This document shows, piece after piece, positions 8,459-18,126 of a DNA stretch of 38,446 bases (the first letter of the stretch is position 1; every line of letters starts with the position of its first letter). Where the stretch lies: assembly GCA_030691635.1 (NCBI GenBank), contig JAUYEF010000091.1:1-38446 (forward strand). The letters are read 5' to 3'. The translations under genes and the position numbers were made by a program. The stretch comes from Bacillota bacterium (lineage in GTDB: Bacteria; Bacillota; Sulfobacillia; JAUYEF01). The notes under the pieces are model-generated. The model ran no database searches. It was given only the letters and a program-made list of their open reading frames with translations, and was not told the DNA's origin.

Positions 8459-9710
8459 TCGATCCTTCAGGCATCACGAGCACTCTGGCGCCCGGCCCTG
8501 CCATCGCGAGCGCTGTGCTTATCGCGTCCTGGACGCTCGCTACATGACGAAACCCGAGTTCACGAGCGACATCCGGTTGTAGGCTCGATAGAAGCCAGAC
8601 TGTTGCTCTGGCGAGCAGTTTCCCGACCGCGTAAGCTTTGTGCCCTCCAAGGACGAAGTTCGCCCTGAGGGCATTTTCGAGCGCCGGAAGAGTCCTGTAC
8701 CGTTTGGCCCAGTCGTGGTAAGTATCCGATCCGACGCCATCACAGCATTCCGCGAGGAACACGATGTGCCCTCCCGGCCTTGTAGCCTGGGCGGCATTAT
8801 CCAGGGTCTTCTGAGCCTGGTACATGTTGATGTCCTTTGGGTACCCGCCACAGCTCGCTATGACAAGGTCCGCTTCCCAGGGTAGGCTCACGCCGTTCAT
8901 TCGCTCCACCATCCGGCAGCCTGCCACGTGGGCTTTCTCCATGTCTCCACAGAACACGCCCGCGAACTCGTGCTGCTCGTTGAGCACCATATTCACAAGG
9001 AAGCCGCCGCCGGTTATCCTGGCCGCCTCAAGCAGGTCGAGGTGCAGCGGGTTCCCGTCGAGTCTGCCGATCTCGGCGCCTTCGCAGAGCATCATCGCGT
9101 GATTTCTCTGGATCGTCTCATGGCCCGCGACGCCGGGCACGAGCGCTTTCCTGCCGCCTCCGAAACCGGCCATGAAGTGGTGGACGATGCTTCCAGTGAG
9201 GATCCGGAGTCCTGCCTCACTTACAGTCCTGTTCAGCCATACCGGTGTACCGCGCGTCGTCGTGCCGTGATAGACCAGCGATGCTTGGTCGCAAGCGACA
9301 TGGTTTATGCATCTAACCCGCTTCCGTGAAGACTCGCCGATCACCTGGTCCATTTCGCAGTCTGACAGTGGCCTGTGGCTCCCGCAGGCGAAAACCACCG
9401 TCACCTGGGCATCAGGCACGCCGGCTTCGTTCAGGTAGTCCAGGAGCAGGTGTATGAATCGCTCGGAGTTTGCGAGTCGCGTGGGGTCGTTGACGATGAT
9501 CACGACGGGCCTTGACCCGTTCTGCCGTGCAAGGTCCTTGAGGGGCGGGCTCGCGATGGGGTCGTCGAGTGCGTGGAGGAACTCCTGCCGGAAGTTCCTC
9601 ACCGGAGGCAGGTCGTTAGGCATCAAGAAAACTGTATTGACCGCATCCGGTATCGTGATGGAAACCGTGCCCTGCCCGTATCTCAAGTTCACTGAGCCCA
9701 CCAGTCTCAC
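8433..9710 (-). CDS. LarA/DUF2088 family (nickel-dependent lactate racemase-like)
   Basis: NDPTR, ACGSHRPLSDCE, VHHFMAGFGGGRKALVPGVAG, IQRNHAMML; GTG start overlaps upstream stop (GTGA). Confidence 0.87.
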   Translation of the reverse strand: MRLVGSVNLRYGQGTVSITIPDAVNTVFLMPNDLPPVRNFRQEFLHALDDPIASPPLKDLARQNGSRPVVIIVNDPTRLANSERFIHLLLDYLNEAGVPDAQVTVVFACGSHRPLSDCEMDQVIGESSRKRVRCINHVACDQASLVYHGTTTRGTPVWLNRTVSEAGLRILTGSIVHHFMAGFGGGRKALVPGVAGHETIQRNHAMMLCEGAEIGRLDGNPLHLDLLEAARITGGGFLVNMVLNEQHEFAGVFCGDMEKAHVAGCRMVERMNGVSLPWEADLVIASCGGYPKDINMYQAQKTLDNAAQATRPGGHIVFLAECCDGVGSDTYHDWAKRYRTLPALENALRANFVLGGHKAYAVGKLLARATVWLLSSLQPDVARELGFRHVASVQDAISTALAMAGPGARVLVMPEGSITVPRRDS

Positions 9711-10144
9711 CCCCGCGGGACCATCTGGAGTTTCTCTCTCATGGCGACGATGAATTCGCCAGGGTCGTCAAAACCCAGGCTAATCTGCTCTATGGGACAC
9801 ATGCCGTCACCGGTCCTGTTGATAATATACTCCACCAGGCGATTATACGTATGTCTGACCCCGGCCGCTTCCAGCACCTCTCTCCCGTGGGCGCTCATGA
9901 CGATTCCGTGCACGACCGCGGCGCCCGAGGCGCTGAGCAGCAGGGCTGCCGCGCGGCCCAGCACCTTATCCGCGACTGACGAGCCTCTCGACTCCTCTCC
10001 CACCTCATCGAGCGCCTCGATGAGCGGCCTGACAGTATGCCCTATCCGAGTCGTCAGCAGCCTGCCGCCCTTGGCTATAGCAACGCTGGCTCCTTCGCCG
10101 ACTGCGTGGATAGCTATTTCGAGATCTTGGGTCGTTTTCTGCAC
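9707..10144 (-). CDS. DUF1893 domain protein
   Basis: VADKVLGRAAALLLSASGA, YNRLVEYIINRTGDGMCPIEQISLGFDDP. Confidence 0.8.
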   Translation of the reverse strand: MQKTTQDLEIAIHAVGEGASVAIAKGGRLLTTRIGHTVRPLIEALDEVGEESRGSSVADKVLGRAAALLLSASGAAVVHGIVMSAHGREVLEAAGVRHTYNRLVEYIINRTGDGMCPIEQISLGFDDPGEFIVAMREKLQMVPRG

Positions 10145-10204
10145 GCCATGCCTCCTGCCAGCTCTGCGGGCCTCACAGCATCAGGGCCTGACCCGCGCGT
10201 GTGA

Positions 10205-10843
10205 TCACCAGTCGAACGTCGTCACGGCGGCCAGCTCCTTGAGCAGTTCTGCCGCTCTAGCTGGGTTGAAGACCCCGCACTCGCACGGCTTCGCGATGGT
10301 CTTCGCGGCCTGTGCGGGCGTGGCCCGGCCTCTCTTGATATCCAATATACCCTTTGAGACCAGGTTTGCCGACACCATACCGTGGCCGCACATAGTGGTG
10401 ACCTGGAGCATTCCGGGGGGCGCAAGCTTGGAAACCTTCCCTTTGATCCCCAGCGAATGCTCGACGGTGTGTGCCTCAAGGCCGGCGGCGCAAAGGCACT
10501 TTCCGACCTCATCGAACAGCCCGGACACGATGACAGAAACGCCGAGGTCTCGCTCCCGCAACAGAGACAGGACCTTTGCGACGGCGCCCGGATTGTCGAA
10601 GACGGCATGGACGATCGAAGTGTCCTGTACCCTTGAGATGATTTCCTCAGGAGAGACCTTCTGCATGTTGCCAGTCTTGATATCTCCCATGTTGACGGGG
10701 CCGCATGAAAGCGCGATGCGGAGAAACTCGGCCAGCTTGGGCGCCGAGCCCACGTGGTTTATTTCCTTGGCGGACATGGAGAACACGATGAAGTCACGCC
10801 CGAGGCTCTGCGCCGTCCCCCGCCTGTGCAGTGTGTGGGACAT
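10205..10843 (-). CDS. Uncharacterised Cys-containing protein of the CooS-like operon
   Basis: ATG immediately adjacent to upstream TAG; conserved-looking GKCLCAAG, TTMCGHGMV, KPCECGVFNPARAAELL motifs. Confidence 0.75.
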   Translation of the reverse strand: MSHTLHRRGTAQSLGRDFIVFSMSAKEINHVGSAPKLAEFLRIALSCGPVNMGDIKTGNMQKVSPEEIISRVQDTSIVHAVFDNPGAVAKVLSLLRERDLGVSVIVSGLFDEVGKCLCAAGLEAHTVEHSLGIKGKVSKLAPPGMLQVTTMCGHGMVSANLVSKGILDIKRGRATPAQAAKTIAKPCECGVFNPARAAELLKELAAVTTFDW

Positions 10844-11590
10844 CTACGAGCGCACCTCCCCCACCTTGTCGCCGTCAACTCGCGGCCTGCCGAGGCCGAC
10901 ATTCGTCTTGCCGTTGTGATAGGGGCTCTCGCCCATGTCGAACACTGTGTCGAGCACATTGCTTTCCGGCACGTTCCGGTATACAAGGTCCACTGAGATC
11001 ACGGTATCGACCTGTCCGGCCAGAGCCCGGATCGCTCCCAGCACCTCGGCGGTCCTTTCAGCCGGCAGCAGAAACTCGATGATCGCCGAGAGCACTTTCT
11101 CCCGTGCGACTTCTGGGAGGCAGTCGCCCGTCACAGGATCGAGCAACGTCGTCAGCGGGTTCTTGGGTTCCAGCGATATGCCCATCCGCTTCAGCGCCCT
11201 GCCCACAATGCCTGCGTCGGCGAGCCTTGCGCCCACGCCGGGCCTGCCGAGCTCGACGCTCATGCCGACGAACCCTGGCGGAAAACGCCCCGTGACCTCG
11301 TTTGTCTTCATCTCCTCAGTCCCGCGCCCCGGCACCTTCGTCTCCTTGTGCTCGATGAGCGGGTTTGAGAAGGTTCCCCTGACTGAACGAGGCCATGCTG
11401 CTTCGGGCGCATAGATGGCCTCGAGGCCGCACACCTTGGATCTTTCGCATACTCCGCAGTCGACACACTCATCTTCGTCGACCTGCGATACGACCTTGCC
11501 GCCCAGGAGGCGCACAAAGCCGGTGCACGACATGGTGCAGTATTCATGGCACCGGCCGCAGCCGGAGCATTTTGCCTCGTCGATCCTCAC
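10844..11590 (-). CDS. 4Fe-4S ferredoxin-domain protein with unknown C-terminal domain
   Basis: CSGCGRCHEYC and CVDCGVCERSKVC motifs at N-terminus; ATGA overlap with upstream gene. Confidence 0.82.
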   Translation of the reverse strand: MRIDEAKCSGCGRCHEYCTMSCTGFVRLLGGKVVSQVDEDECVDCGVCERSKVCGLEAIYAPEAAWPRSVRGTFSNPLIEHKETKVPGRGTEEMKTNEVTGRFPPGFVGMSVELGRPGVGARLADAGIVGRALKRMGISLEPKNPLTTLLDPVTGDCLPEVAREKVLSAIIEFLLPAERTAEVLGAIRALAGQVDTVISVDLVYRNVPESNVLDTVFDMGESPYHNGKTNVGLGRPRVDGDKVGEVRS

Positions 11591-12918
11591 TCTTTACGCC
11601 CTTTCACCATGACCTTGCCGGTGCCCGGGTCCGGCGCAAGCGCCTGCGGTGCAGTGATGACGCTGAACGGTCCCGGATATCCGGCCACTGAGAGGTCCAG
11701 GCCGGCTGCCGTTTCGCCGAGCCTTTCGATCAAGCCGCCAAGTCCCGAAGGCTCTGTCGCCTGGAAGTAGCCCGAGACACGATGACCACGGACGACGGCG
11801 TAGCGGTAATCGCCACCCGGCTCGCCGGATTCGAGCACCCTGTCCCCCTCGCGCGGGACTAGGTCCCCGAACGAGCACGCCACACGCGGCATGGCAGGCA
11901 CGGAATCCGCTGTACCGGCCATTCCTTCACACGAAACCGCAAATGTGTGCCACCCGGTGCTCGGGGGCGTCTCGGCCGGCACGCCGACCGCAACCAGGCC
12001 CGCGACCTTCCCCTGGACTGAAGCGTGATGCCAGAGTCCGGCGCTACGGCTCTCGCCGGAGGTGTGGGCGACTGCCGCGCAGTCGCCTGCAGCAAGAATG
12101 CTCGGGTCGCTCGTGCGCTGGCTTGTGTCGACCAGGATACCCCTGTCGCACACCCGGAGCCCGGCATCACGTGCGAGAGCGACGTCCGGGCTCATGCCCG
12201 TGCAGTCCAGGCAAAGGTCGAAGCCGGTGGTCTCCGGGGCGTGGCCGCGGACCTGTACAGAGACCTCCCAGGTATCCCCGGCCTTCCGGACCGAGTCTAT
12301 GAGCGCGGCGGTATGCACGGATGCTCCCCATTTCCTCATGCATGTCTCTAGAAAATCCGCAAACCTCGGCGGTGTTCGACCGGGTAAGATCTGCCTTTCG
12401 CGTTCGAAGACTGTGACCTTCATCCCGGCCCGGATGAGCGCGGTAGCCATGTGCAGGCCAAGAAAGCCGCCGCCGGTAACTGCCGCGGTCTTGCCCTCGG
12501 TCACAAGAGCTTTGACCCGGTCCGCGTCATCAAGGGTCCAGACCGGTTGTCCAAAACGGTGGGACGGTGTCGCGCCGACAGCCAGGATCAGCGCCTCATA
12601 GGGCACTTCCGCGCGCCCCGTGGGTCCGGTGGCCAGAACGGTGCGGGCCGCCCTGTCGATAGAGACCACAGTCGTGCCGAGGAGTTGCGTGAATTCCGGC
12701 CGGGCATCACCCGTGTCTGGCCGCGTCGCAGCGGGCCTGGCCAGGAATGCCTTCGCACGGTCTACCTGGCCGGAGATGTATTTTGGCAGAGCGACCTTGG
12801 AGTAGGGCTCGTCGCTCTCGCGAGATATCAAGGTGACGGTCGCACGCACCTCGCTCGAAAGAATTGCGTCATGCGCGGATGCGGCGGCAGCGCCTGAGCC
12901 TACGATAATGACCCTCAT
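11587..12918 (-). CDS. FAD-dependent pyridine nucleotide-disulfide oxidoreductase-type protein (FNOR-like)
   Basis: MRVIIVGSGAAAASAHDAI FAD motif, AVTGGGFLGLHMATALI second dinucleotide fold, ILAAGDCAAV; ATGA overlap with CooS-like stop. Confidence 0.88.
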   Translation of the reverse strand: MRVIIVGSGAAAASAHDAILSSEVRATVTLISRESDEPYSKVALPKYISGQVDRAKAFLARPAATRPDTGDARPEFTQLLGTTVVSIDRAARTVLATGPTGRAEVPYEALILAVGATPSHRFGQPVWTLDDADRVKALVTEGKTAAVTGGGFLGLHMATALIRAGMKVTVFERERQILPGRTPPRFADFLETCMRKWGASVHTAALIDSVRKAGDTWEVSVQVRGHAPETTGFDLCLDCTGMSPDVALARDAGLRVCDRGILVDTSQRTSDPSILAAGDCAAVAHTSGESRSAGLWHHASVQGKVAGLVAVGVPAETPPSTGWHTFAVSCEGMAGTADSVPAMPRVACSFGDLVPREGDRVLESGEPGGDYRYAVVRGHRVSGYFQATEPSGLGGLIERLGETAAGLDLSVAGYPGPFSVITAPQALAPDPGTGKVMVKGRKE

Positions 12919-14279
12919 TTCGGAGACCACGTCGTGGACGGCATGGAGACCAGCTTGTCCCAGATAATTTCCAGCGGCTCTTCAGAGGCGTAGTTGACCA
13001 GCGGGAGTCCTGAGCCCCCGTTCCAGCCGAGGACAGCAGCGAGTCCCGGTCCCCAGACCGGCAGCACGGTCCCGAGGTAGGTGGGAGCCCCGAGACTCGC
13101 GAACTCCAGCGCCAGGGCGATGTCCCTCGTCCTGGTGGCCTCGGGCAGGGCCACGAACACAGGACGGGTGAACGCCCTGTCCCTCAACAAAGCAAGCGCC
13201 CATCCGACTCCGGCGGGGTTGTCGGCGGGGACGCATCGTCCGCCCGACCCCATCAGCCCGACCTCTCCCAGCACCGAAGCGGAGTCACCCAGAGCCAGCA
13301 CAGTGAAGCCGGCCTTGAGAGCCATTTCGGTGATCCGTATCGTGCTTTCACCGCAAGTCCTCTTCACACCGAGGCCTCCGGTTACGATCAAGTAGCCGGC
13401 CGAGGGCTCTTCGAAACCATCCCACTCCACAACACGGCCTGTGAGAGGCACGGGTGGGTAGTCCGAGAAATGTCGCTTGGCCGCTCTTACCACATCGCCG
13501 GTACGGAAATTGGACGCGTAGAACACCGGAGCCTGGACATCGAGGTCTTCCTGCGCCATCACGCGGGCGTACGACCTGTCGCCTGTGATGACCGCGTCCA
13601 CCCCACCGGCCAGCACGACCGTTCCGGCCAGCGACGACGGGCATATGACAGGCAGGCCCACGGAGAAGCCGTCCCTCTCCCCGCCCGACAGCACGCACTC
13701 AAGGCCCGTGTCCGCAAGGCTTTCGGCCATGGACCGCGCCACCGTCCCTGAGAGCCCGTCGAGCAACACGGCGGGCCGCAAGGGGTTCCTCGCACCAAGA
13801 CCGCACCGTACTCGCCCTGTGCCCAGCGCGGGCTCAGCGTCTGCTTCGTTGCCCTCGGTAACCGCCGTGGCCAACGCGGCATCGCGCAGAGTCGCTCCGA
13901 GCGCTCCCATGTCCATCCTATAGCGTGAGACCATGGATATCAGGCTCAAGACCGGCGCCGGGACTGTATCCGTGCCCGGCAGCCTATCGTCGATACCGGC
14001 AAGACGCCTTATGAAACCGCGGGCGGCCGTCAGCGCGAGCCAGGCGCCCGCCATCTCCAGAGGGGTTCTCCCGCAGACACCGAACCTCGAACCCTTGCCG
14101 AGAGGGTCGCAGTGACATGGGCCGTCAAGACAGTCGTGGCAGAACAGGCCGCTCGACGCAAGCCTATTCTGCGGTACGATTCTCTCGTATCGCTCCCATG
14201 CCGTGTGCACACCAAGGGAAAACAGGCGCTCGAACAACGGCTGGTAGCCGTCCAGAGCGACCTTCATCCTCGTCTTCAT
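12915..14279 (-). CDS. Short CODH (CooS)-like protein lacking most C-cluster ligands
   Basis: N-terminal C47x2C50x4C55x13C69; GARNPLRPAVLLDGLS resembles the CooS HGHNP region; C-terminal PEATRTRDIALALEFASLGAPTYLGTVLPVWGPGLAAVL resembles CooS C-terminus; preceded by CooF-like gene. Confidence 0.8.
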   Translation of the reverse strand: MKTRMKVALDGYQPLFERLFSLGVHTAWERYERIVPQNRLASSGLFCHDCLDGPCHCDPLGKGSRFGVCGRTPLEMAGAWLALTAARGFIRRLAGIDDRLPGTDTVPAPVLSLISMVSRYRMDMGALGATLRDAALATAVTEGNEADAEPALGTGRVRCGLGARNPLRPAVLLDGLSGTVARSMAESLADTGLECVLSGGERDGFSVGLPVICPSSLAGTVVLAGGVDAVITGDRSYARVMAQEDLDVQAPVFYASNFRTGDVVRAAKRHFSDYPPVPLTGRVVEWDGFEEPSAGYLIVTGGLGVKRTCGESTIRITEMALKAGFTVLALGDSASVLGEVGLMGSGGRCVPADNPAGVGWALALLRDRAFTRPVFVALPEATRTRDIALALEFASLGAPTYLGTVLPVWGPGLAAVLGWNGGSGLPLVNYASEEPLEIIWDKLVSMPSTTWSPK

Positions 14280-14765
14280 CTATGAGTTACCTCCGCTGGA
14301 TCTGGAGCTTTCGGTCGCGTCGTCATATGTGATGGCGCCCGTCGGACACGCGTCCGCGCAGGCCGGTGTTTCGCGGTTGGGGCACATGTCGCACTTCAGC
14401 ACCCGGCTACGGTCGTTCGACTGCCAGCATGCGTTGTACGGGCAGGAAGCGACGCACATGAAGCACTGTATGCAGGCAGCATCGTCATATACGACCATGC
14501 CATAGCCATCACGGTGCATCGCACGCGTAGGGCATGCGATCACACATGCCGCAGGATCACAGTGCCGGCAATGCACCGGCATCGAGCCACCAGCATGCTC
14601 CGCAAGATACAGGCGGGGCAAGGGCTTCGGGTTTTCGTCCTGCGCGCCCAGCAGGTTTTTCGACAGGGAGTGCCTGTCAACCACGCATGCGAGCAGGCAG
14701 TTCCTGCATGCCACGCATAGATCCGGATCGACGACCAGCCTGCCCAAATGTGCACCCCTTCGCAA
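14280..14765 (-). CDS. CooF-like polyferredoxin (four 4Fe-4S clusters)
   Basis: CVACRNCLLAC, CRHCDPAACVIACPT, CIQCFMCVASCPY, CDMCPNRETPACADACPTGAI. Confidence 0.9.
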   Translation of the reverse strand: MRRGAHLGRLVVDPDLCVACRNCLLACVVDRHSLSKNLLGAQDENPKPLPRLYLAEHAGGSMPVHCRHCDPAACVIACPTRAMHRDGYGMVVYDDAACIQCFMCVASCPYNACWQSNDRSRVLKCDMCPNRETPACADACPTGAITYDDATESSRSSGGNS

Positions 14766-14901
14766 ATGTTGTCATCAACCAGAACGTGCCTGTCTTCGCG
14801 GCCTGCGCCGGTCTTTCCTCTGAAAGCGTCTTTATGCTATAAGTAGAAGACAGGAGTCCCCGAACGGGGGCTTGCTGCCTTCTTCCTGGGGAGGGGTTGT
14901 C

Positions 14902-15444
14902 TTGGTCATCGGACTCGACTGCGACGGCATACTTTCAGACCTGATGCCCTACTGGCTGTCCTTCTACAATTCGGAGTACGATGACAACCTCCAGGTCAGG
15001 GACTGCACTGTCTGGGAGACTCATAGCGTGGTCAAGCCCGAATGCGGAGTGAAGGTCTACGACTACCTGAAGATGCCTGGTTTCTGGCGCGACCTGCCGC
15101 TCATGCCCGGCGCCGCCGAAGGAGTGCGGAGGCTCGCTGCCATGGGGCACGAGCTCGTAGTGGTCACAGATACGCCTCCGCAAGGAGTCGCCGACCGGCT
15201 ATCGTGGCTGCAGGAGCATTTTCCGGTCATCCCGCGATCGAACCTGGTGGTCACGCGCAGGAAAGACCTCGTCCTGGTCGACCTGCTCGTGGACGACGCG
15301 CCCCACCATGTGAGACGCGCCAGGGGGCCGGCTGTGCTCTTCGATCACCCGTACAACCAGGACGTGCCAGGCCCCCGGGTCAAGAACTGGGATGAACTAC
15401 TGGCCTATGTGAGTGAGATGGACGCGCGTCAAAAAGCGGGCTGA
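14902..15444 (+). CDS. HAD-like 5'(3')-deoxyribonucleotidase family protein
   Basis: VIGLDCDGILSDLMPYWLSFYN, PGFWRDLPLMPGAAEGVRRL, VVVTDTPP, VDLLVDDAPHHV; TTG start with GAGGGG RBS. Confidence 0.78.
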   Translation: MVIGLDCDGILSDLMPYWLSFYNSEYDDNLQVRDCTVWETHSVVKPECGVKVYDYLKMPGFWRDLPLMPGAAEGVRRLAAMGHELVVVTDTPPQGVADRLSWLQEHFPVIPRSNLVVTRRKDLVLVDLLVDDAPHHVRRARGPAVLFDHPYNQDVPGPRVKNWDELLAYVSEMDARQKAG

Positions 15445-15455
15445 AATCCTGCGCG

Positions 15456-15482
15456 AAAAGGGGCTGTCCCACAGCCTGCCCC
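15456..15482. terminator. Hairpin between convergent genes (possible bidirectional terminator)
   Basis: GGCTGTcccACAGCC stem within GGGGC...GCCCC; no strong T-tract. Confidence 0.4.
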
Positions 15483-15507
15483 GGCCTTGCCTCGGCCCGC
15501 CCATCTT

Positions 15508-17790
15508 CTACCTTTCAACGGCTGCGACCGTCCGCGGGCCGGCCTCTTGGCCCTGGGTCATTCCCGCGATTCCCCTGTAAGGGTCAAACCTTCTCAGCCT
15601 GAGACTGTTTGTGACGACCGAGACCGAGCTGAACGCCATCGCGCCGCCGGCGATTATGGGCGACAGCAGTCCCACGGCAGCCAGCGGTATTCCCAGCGTA
15701 TTATAGATCAGCGCCCAGAACAGGTTCTGCTTGATCGTGCGCATGGTTGCCCTGCTGAGGTTGATGGCGGCGACCACTGCGCGCAGGTCGCCCCGCATCA
15801 GCGCTATATCCGCCGTCTCTATGGCCACGTCCGTGCCGGTTCCGATGGCGATGCCCACATCCGCCGTAGCGAGGGCAGGTGCGTCGTTGATCCCGTCGCC
15901 CACCATGGCGACCTTGAGACCCTCGCGCTGGAGTTTCGCGACCTCCTCCGCCTTGTTCTCAGGCAGCACCTCGGCGAATACCTCGTCTATGCCGACCTGC
16001 TTCGCTATCGCCTGCGCGGTCCTCCGGTTGTCCCCGGTTATCATCATGACTCTTAGCCCCATGTGCCTCAGCGCCGCGACCGCTTCCTTGGAGCCGTCCT
16101 TTATCGTGTCGGCCAGCGCCACCAGGCCGGCGGCCTTGCCGTCAATCGCTGCGTAGGTGACCGTCTTCCCTTCGCTCTCGAGCGCGGTCACGAGGGATTC
16201 AACGGGAGAGATGTCCACTCCGTTGGCCTTCAGGAATTTCCCCGTCCCTGCGAGCACTTTCATCCCGCCTGTGGTGGCCTGGATGCCGTTGCCGGGCACG
16301 GCGCTGAAGTCCAGCGCCTCATGCAGTGCAAGCCCTTTCTCACCTGCATGTGCAACTATCGCCTGCCCGAGCGGGTGCTCCGACGGCCGTTCCGCCGACG
16401 CCACAACCCGCAGGAGTTCCTCCTGGCTCATTCCCCCCACAGGGATGATATCCGTCACGCTGGGCTCGCCCTTGGTGATCGTGCCTGTCTTGTCGAGCAC
16501 CACCACCTTGATTTCGTGAGTCCTTTCGAGATGCTCCCCACCCTTTACCAGGATCCCGCTCTCGGCTCCCCGCCCGGTGCCGACCATGATCGCCGTCGGC
16601 GTAGCCAGGCCCAGGGCGCAGGGGCAGGCGATGACCAGCACTGCCGTCGAGTGGATGAGCGCCTTGGTGAAGTTGCCCGGGTCCACCAGCAGGTACCATG
16701 CGAAGAACGTCACCAGGGCCACGGCGACCACTGCGGTCACGAAATGCCTCGACACCACGTCGGCCAGCCTTTGGATGGGAGCCTTCGATCCCTGGGCCTC
16801 CTCGACGATCCGGACTATCTGGGCGAGCGTCGTATCACGTCCGACGCGGCTGGCTTCGAACTTGAAAGAGCCAAACCTGTTGACGGTGCCGCCGATCACT
16901 TCGTCCCCCGGTTTCTTGTCGACGGGGATGCTCTCGCCGGTGAGCATCGACTCATCGACAGTGGAGAAACCCTCTGTGACAGAGCCATCGACCGGTACGC
17001 GCTCGCCCGGCCTGACCAGCACAATGTCGCCCACGGCCACATCGTCAACGGGAATCTCGATTTCGTTCCCATCACGCACTATCGTCGCAGCACGGGGCTT
17101 GAGGCCGAGCAGCTTGCGGATGGCGTCAGAAGTGCGCCCCTTGGCTATGGCCTCAAGCATCCTTCCCATGATGATGAGCACTATGATTAACGCCGACGTC
17201 TCAAAGTACACCATGTGCCCGGTCGTGCCCGGGCCGCCGAACAGGGTTACCCAGGCGCTGTAGAAGTATGCCGCCGATGTGCCGAGCACGATCAGAACTG
17301 ACATGTTCGCGCTGCCGTGTGTCAGCACGTTGAACGAGTCCCGGTAAAACTGCCACCCCCCGATGAACTGGACGGGTGTCGCCAGCGCCATCTGGAAGTA
17401 CGGGTTGGCCAGTATCTTGGGATGCGGTATGGAAACCATCTCGGCAAGCATGAGCCACAGCAGCGGAAATGCGAGTATGCCGGTGAACACCAGCAGGTTG
17501 CGCTGCCGCCTGATCTCGGCGTCTCGCTCTTTTCGCTCCCGGTCTCTGTCGGACGCTTCCTCGGACGTCACCTCGGCCTCATATCCAGCCGCTTCCACCG
17601 CAGCGATCAGGTCGCTCGGCGTCGCCGTCCCGGAAGCATACTCCACTGAAGCTTTGTTGCTGGCCAGGTTCACCGTCGCCCGAACCACACCGTCAATCGA
17701 GGAAAGGCCTCTCTCAACCCGTGACGCGCATGCCGCACAGCTCATACCTTTTATCCTGAGAGTCAACGTGTCCTGACTCTTATCTGCCAT
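15508..17790 (-). CDS. copA: Copper-translocating P-type ATPase
   Basis: [73 protein letters not shown]. Confidence 0.96.
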   Translation of the reverse strand: MADKSQDTLTLRIKGMSCAACASRVERGLSSIDGVVRATVNLASNKASVEYASGTATPSDLIAAVEAAGYEAEVTSEEASDRDRERKERDAEIRRQRNLLVFTGILAFPLLWLMLAEMVSIPHPKILANPYFQMALATPVQFIGGWQFYRDSFNVLTHGSANMSVLIVLGTSAAYFYSAWVTLFGGPGTTGHMVYFETSALIIVLIIMGRMLEAIAKGRTSDAIRKLLGLKPRAATIVRDGNEIEIPVDDVAVGDIVLVRPGERVPVDGSVTEGFSTVDESMLTGESIPVDKKPGDEVIGGTVNRFGSFKFEASRVGRDTTLAQIVRIVEEAQGSKAPIQRLADVVSRHFVTAVVAVALVTFFAWYLLVDPGNFTKALIHSTAVLVIACPCALGLATPTAIMVGTGRGAESGILVKGGEHLERTHEIKVVVLDKTGTITKGEPSVTDIIPVGGMSQEELLRVVASAERPSEHPLGQAIVAHAGEKGLALHEALDFSAVPGNGIQATTGGMKVLAGTGKFLKANGVDISPVESLVTALESEGKTVTYAAIDGKAAGLVALADTIKDGSKEAVAALRHMGLRVMMITGDNRRTAQAIAKQVGIDEVFAEVLPENKAEEVAKLQREGLKVAMVGDGINDAPALATADVGIAIGTGTDVAIETADIALMRGDLRAVVAAINLSRATMRTIKQNLFWALIYNTLGIPLAAVGLLSPIIAGGAMAFSSVSVVTNSLRLRRFDPYRGIAGMTQGQEAGPRTVAAVER

Positions 17791-17933
17791 CGCCCTTACC
17801 TCCAGCGTTGCTGCTTGAGAAGCATGCGGTACCGGTATATCGCGGGTGCCGTTTAGGGTTTCTTGCCATTGTTCTGCTCTTCTGTCGTTATGATTCCCGT
17901 GAGGCGGCCGGAAAGAGGCCTCCCTTATCGCAC

Positions 17934-17949
17934 ATACCCCTGGGGGTAT
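17934..17949. promoter_or_regulatory. CsoR-like copper operator upstream of copA
   Basis: Perfect inverted repeat ATACCCC-TG-GGGGTAT just downstream of the predicted -10 element. Confidence 0.78.
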
Positions 17950-17957
17950 CCAGCTAC

Positions 17958-17986
17958 AGTCTACGCCTCTCGCGACAAGCTGTCAA
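17958..17986 (-). promoter_or_regulatory. Sigma-A-type promoter for copA
   Basis: Minus strand TTGACA (17986-17981), 17-nt spacer, TAGACT (17963-17958). Confidence 0.72.
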
Positions 17987-18126
17987 TTCCGTACTGACAA
18001 GGTCTGCGACCGCTTTCCGAAGAATTCCATAACGATCAATAGTGTACTACGAAGCCCTGAGCAATGCTTTACCCTCGCCAGCGCAGGTAAAGAGCGTGAG
18101 ACAGGGGCGTGGAGGAGGTCTTCCGG

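Noticed and set aside
16063-17190. 375-aa plus-strand ORF antisense to copA
   Set aside because: Shadow ORF; no domain motifs, low-complexity His/Arg/Gly-rich translation.
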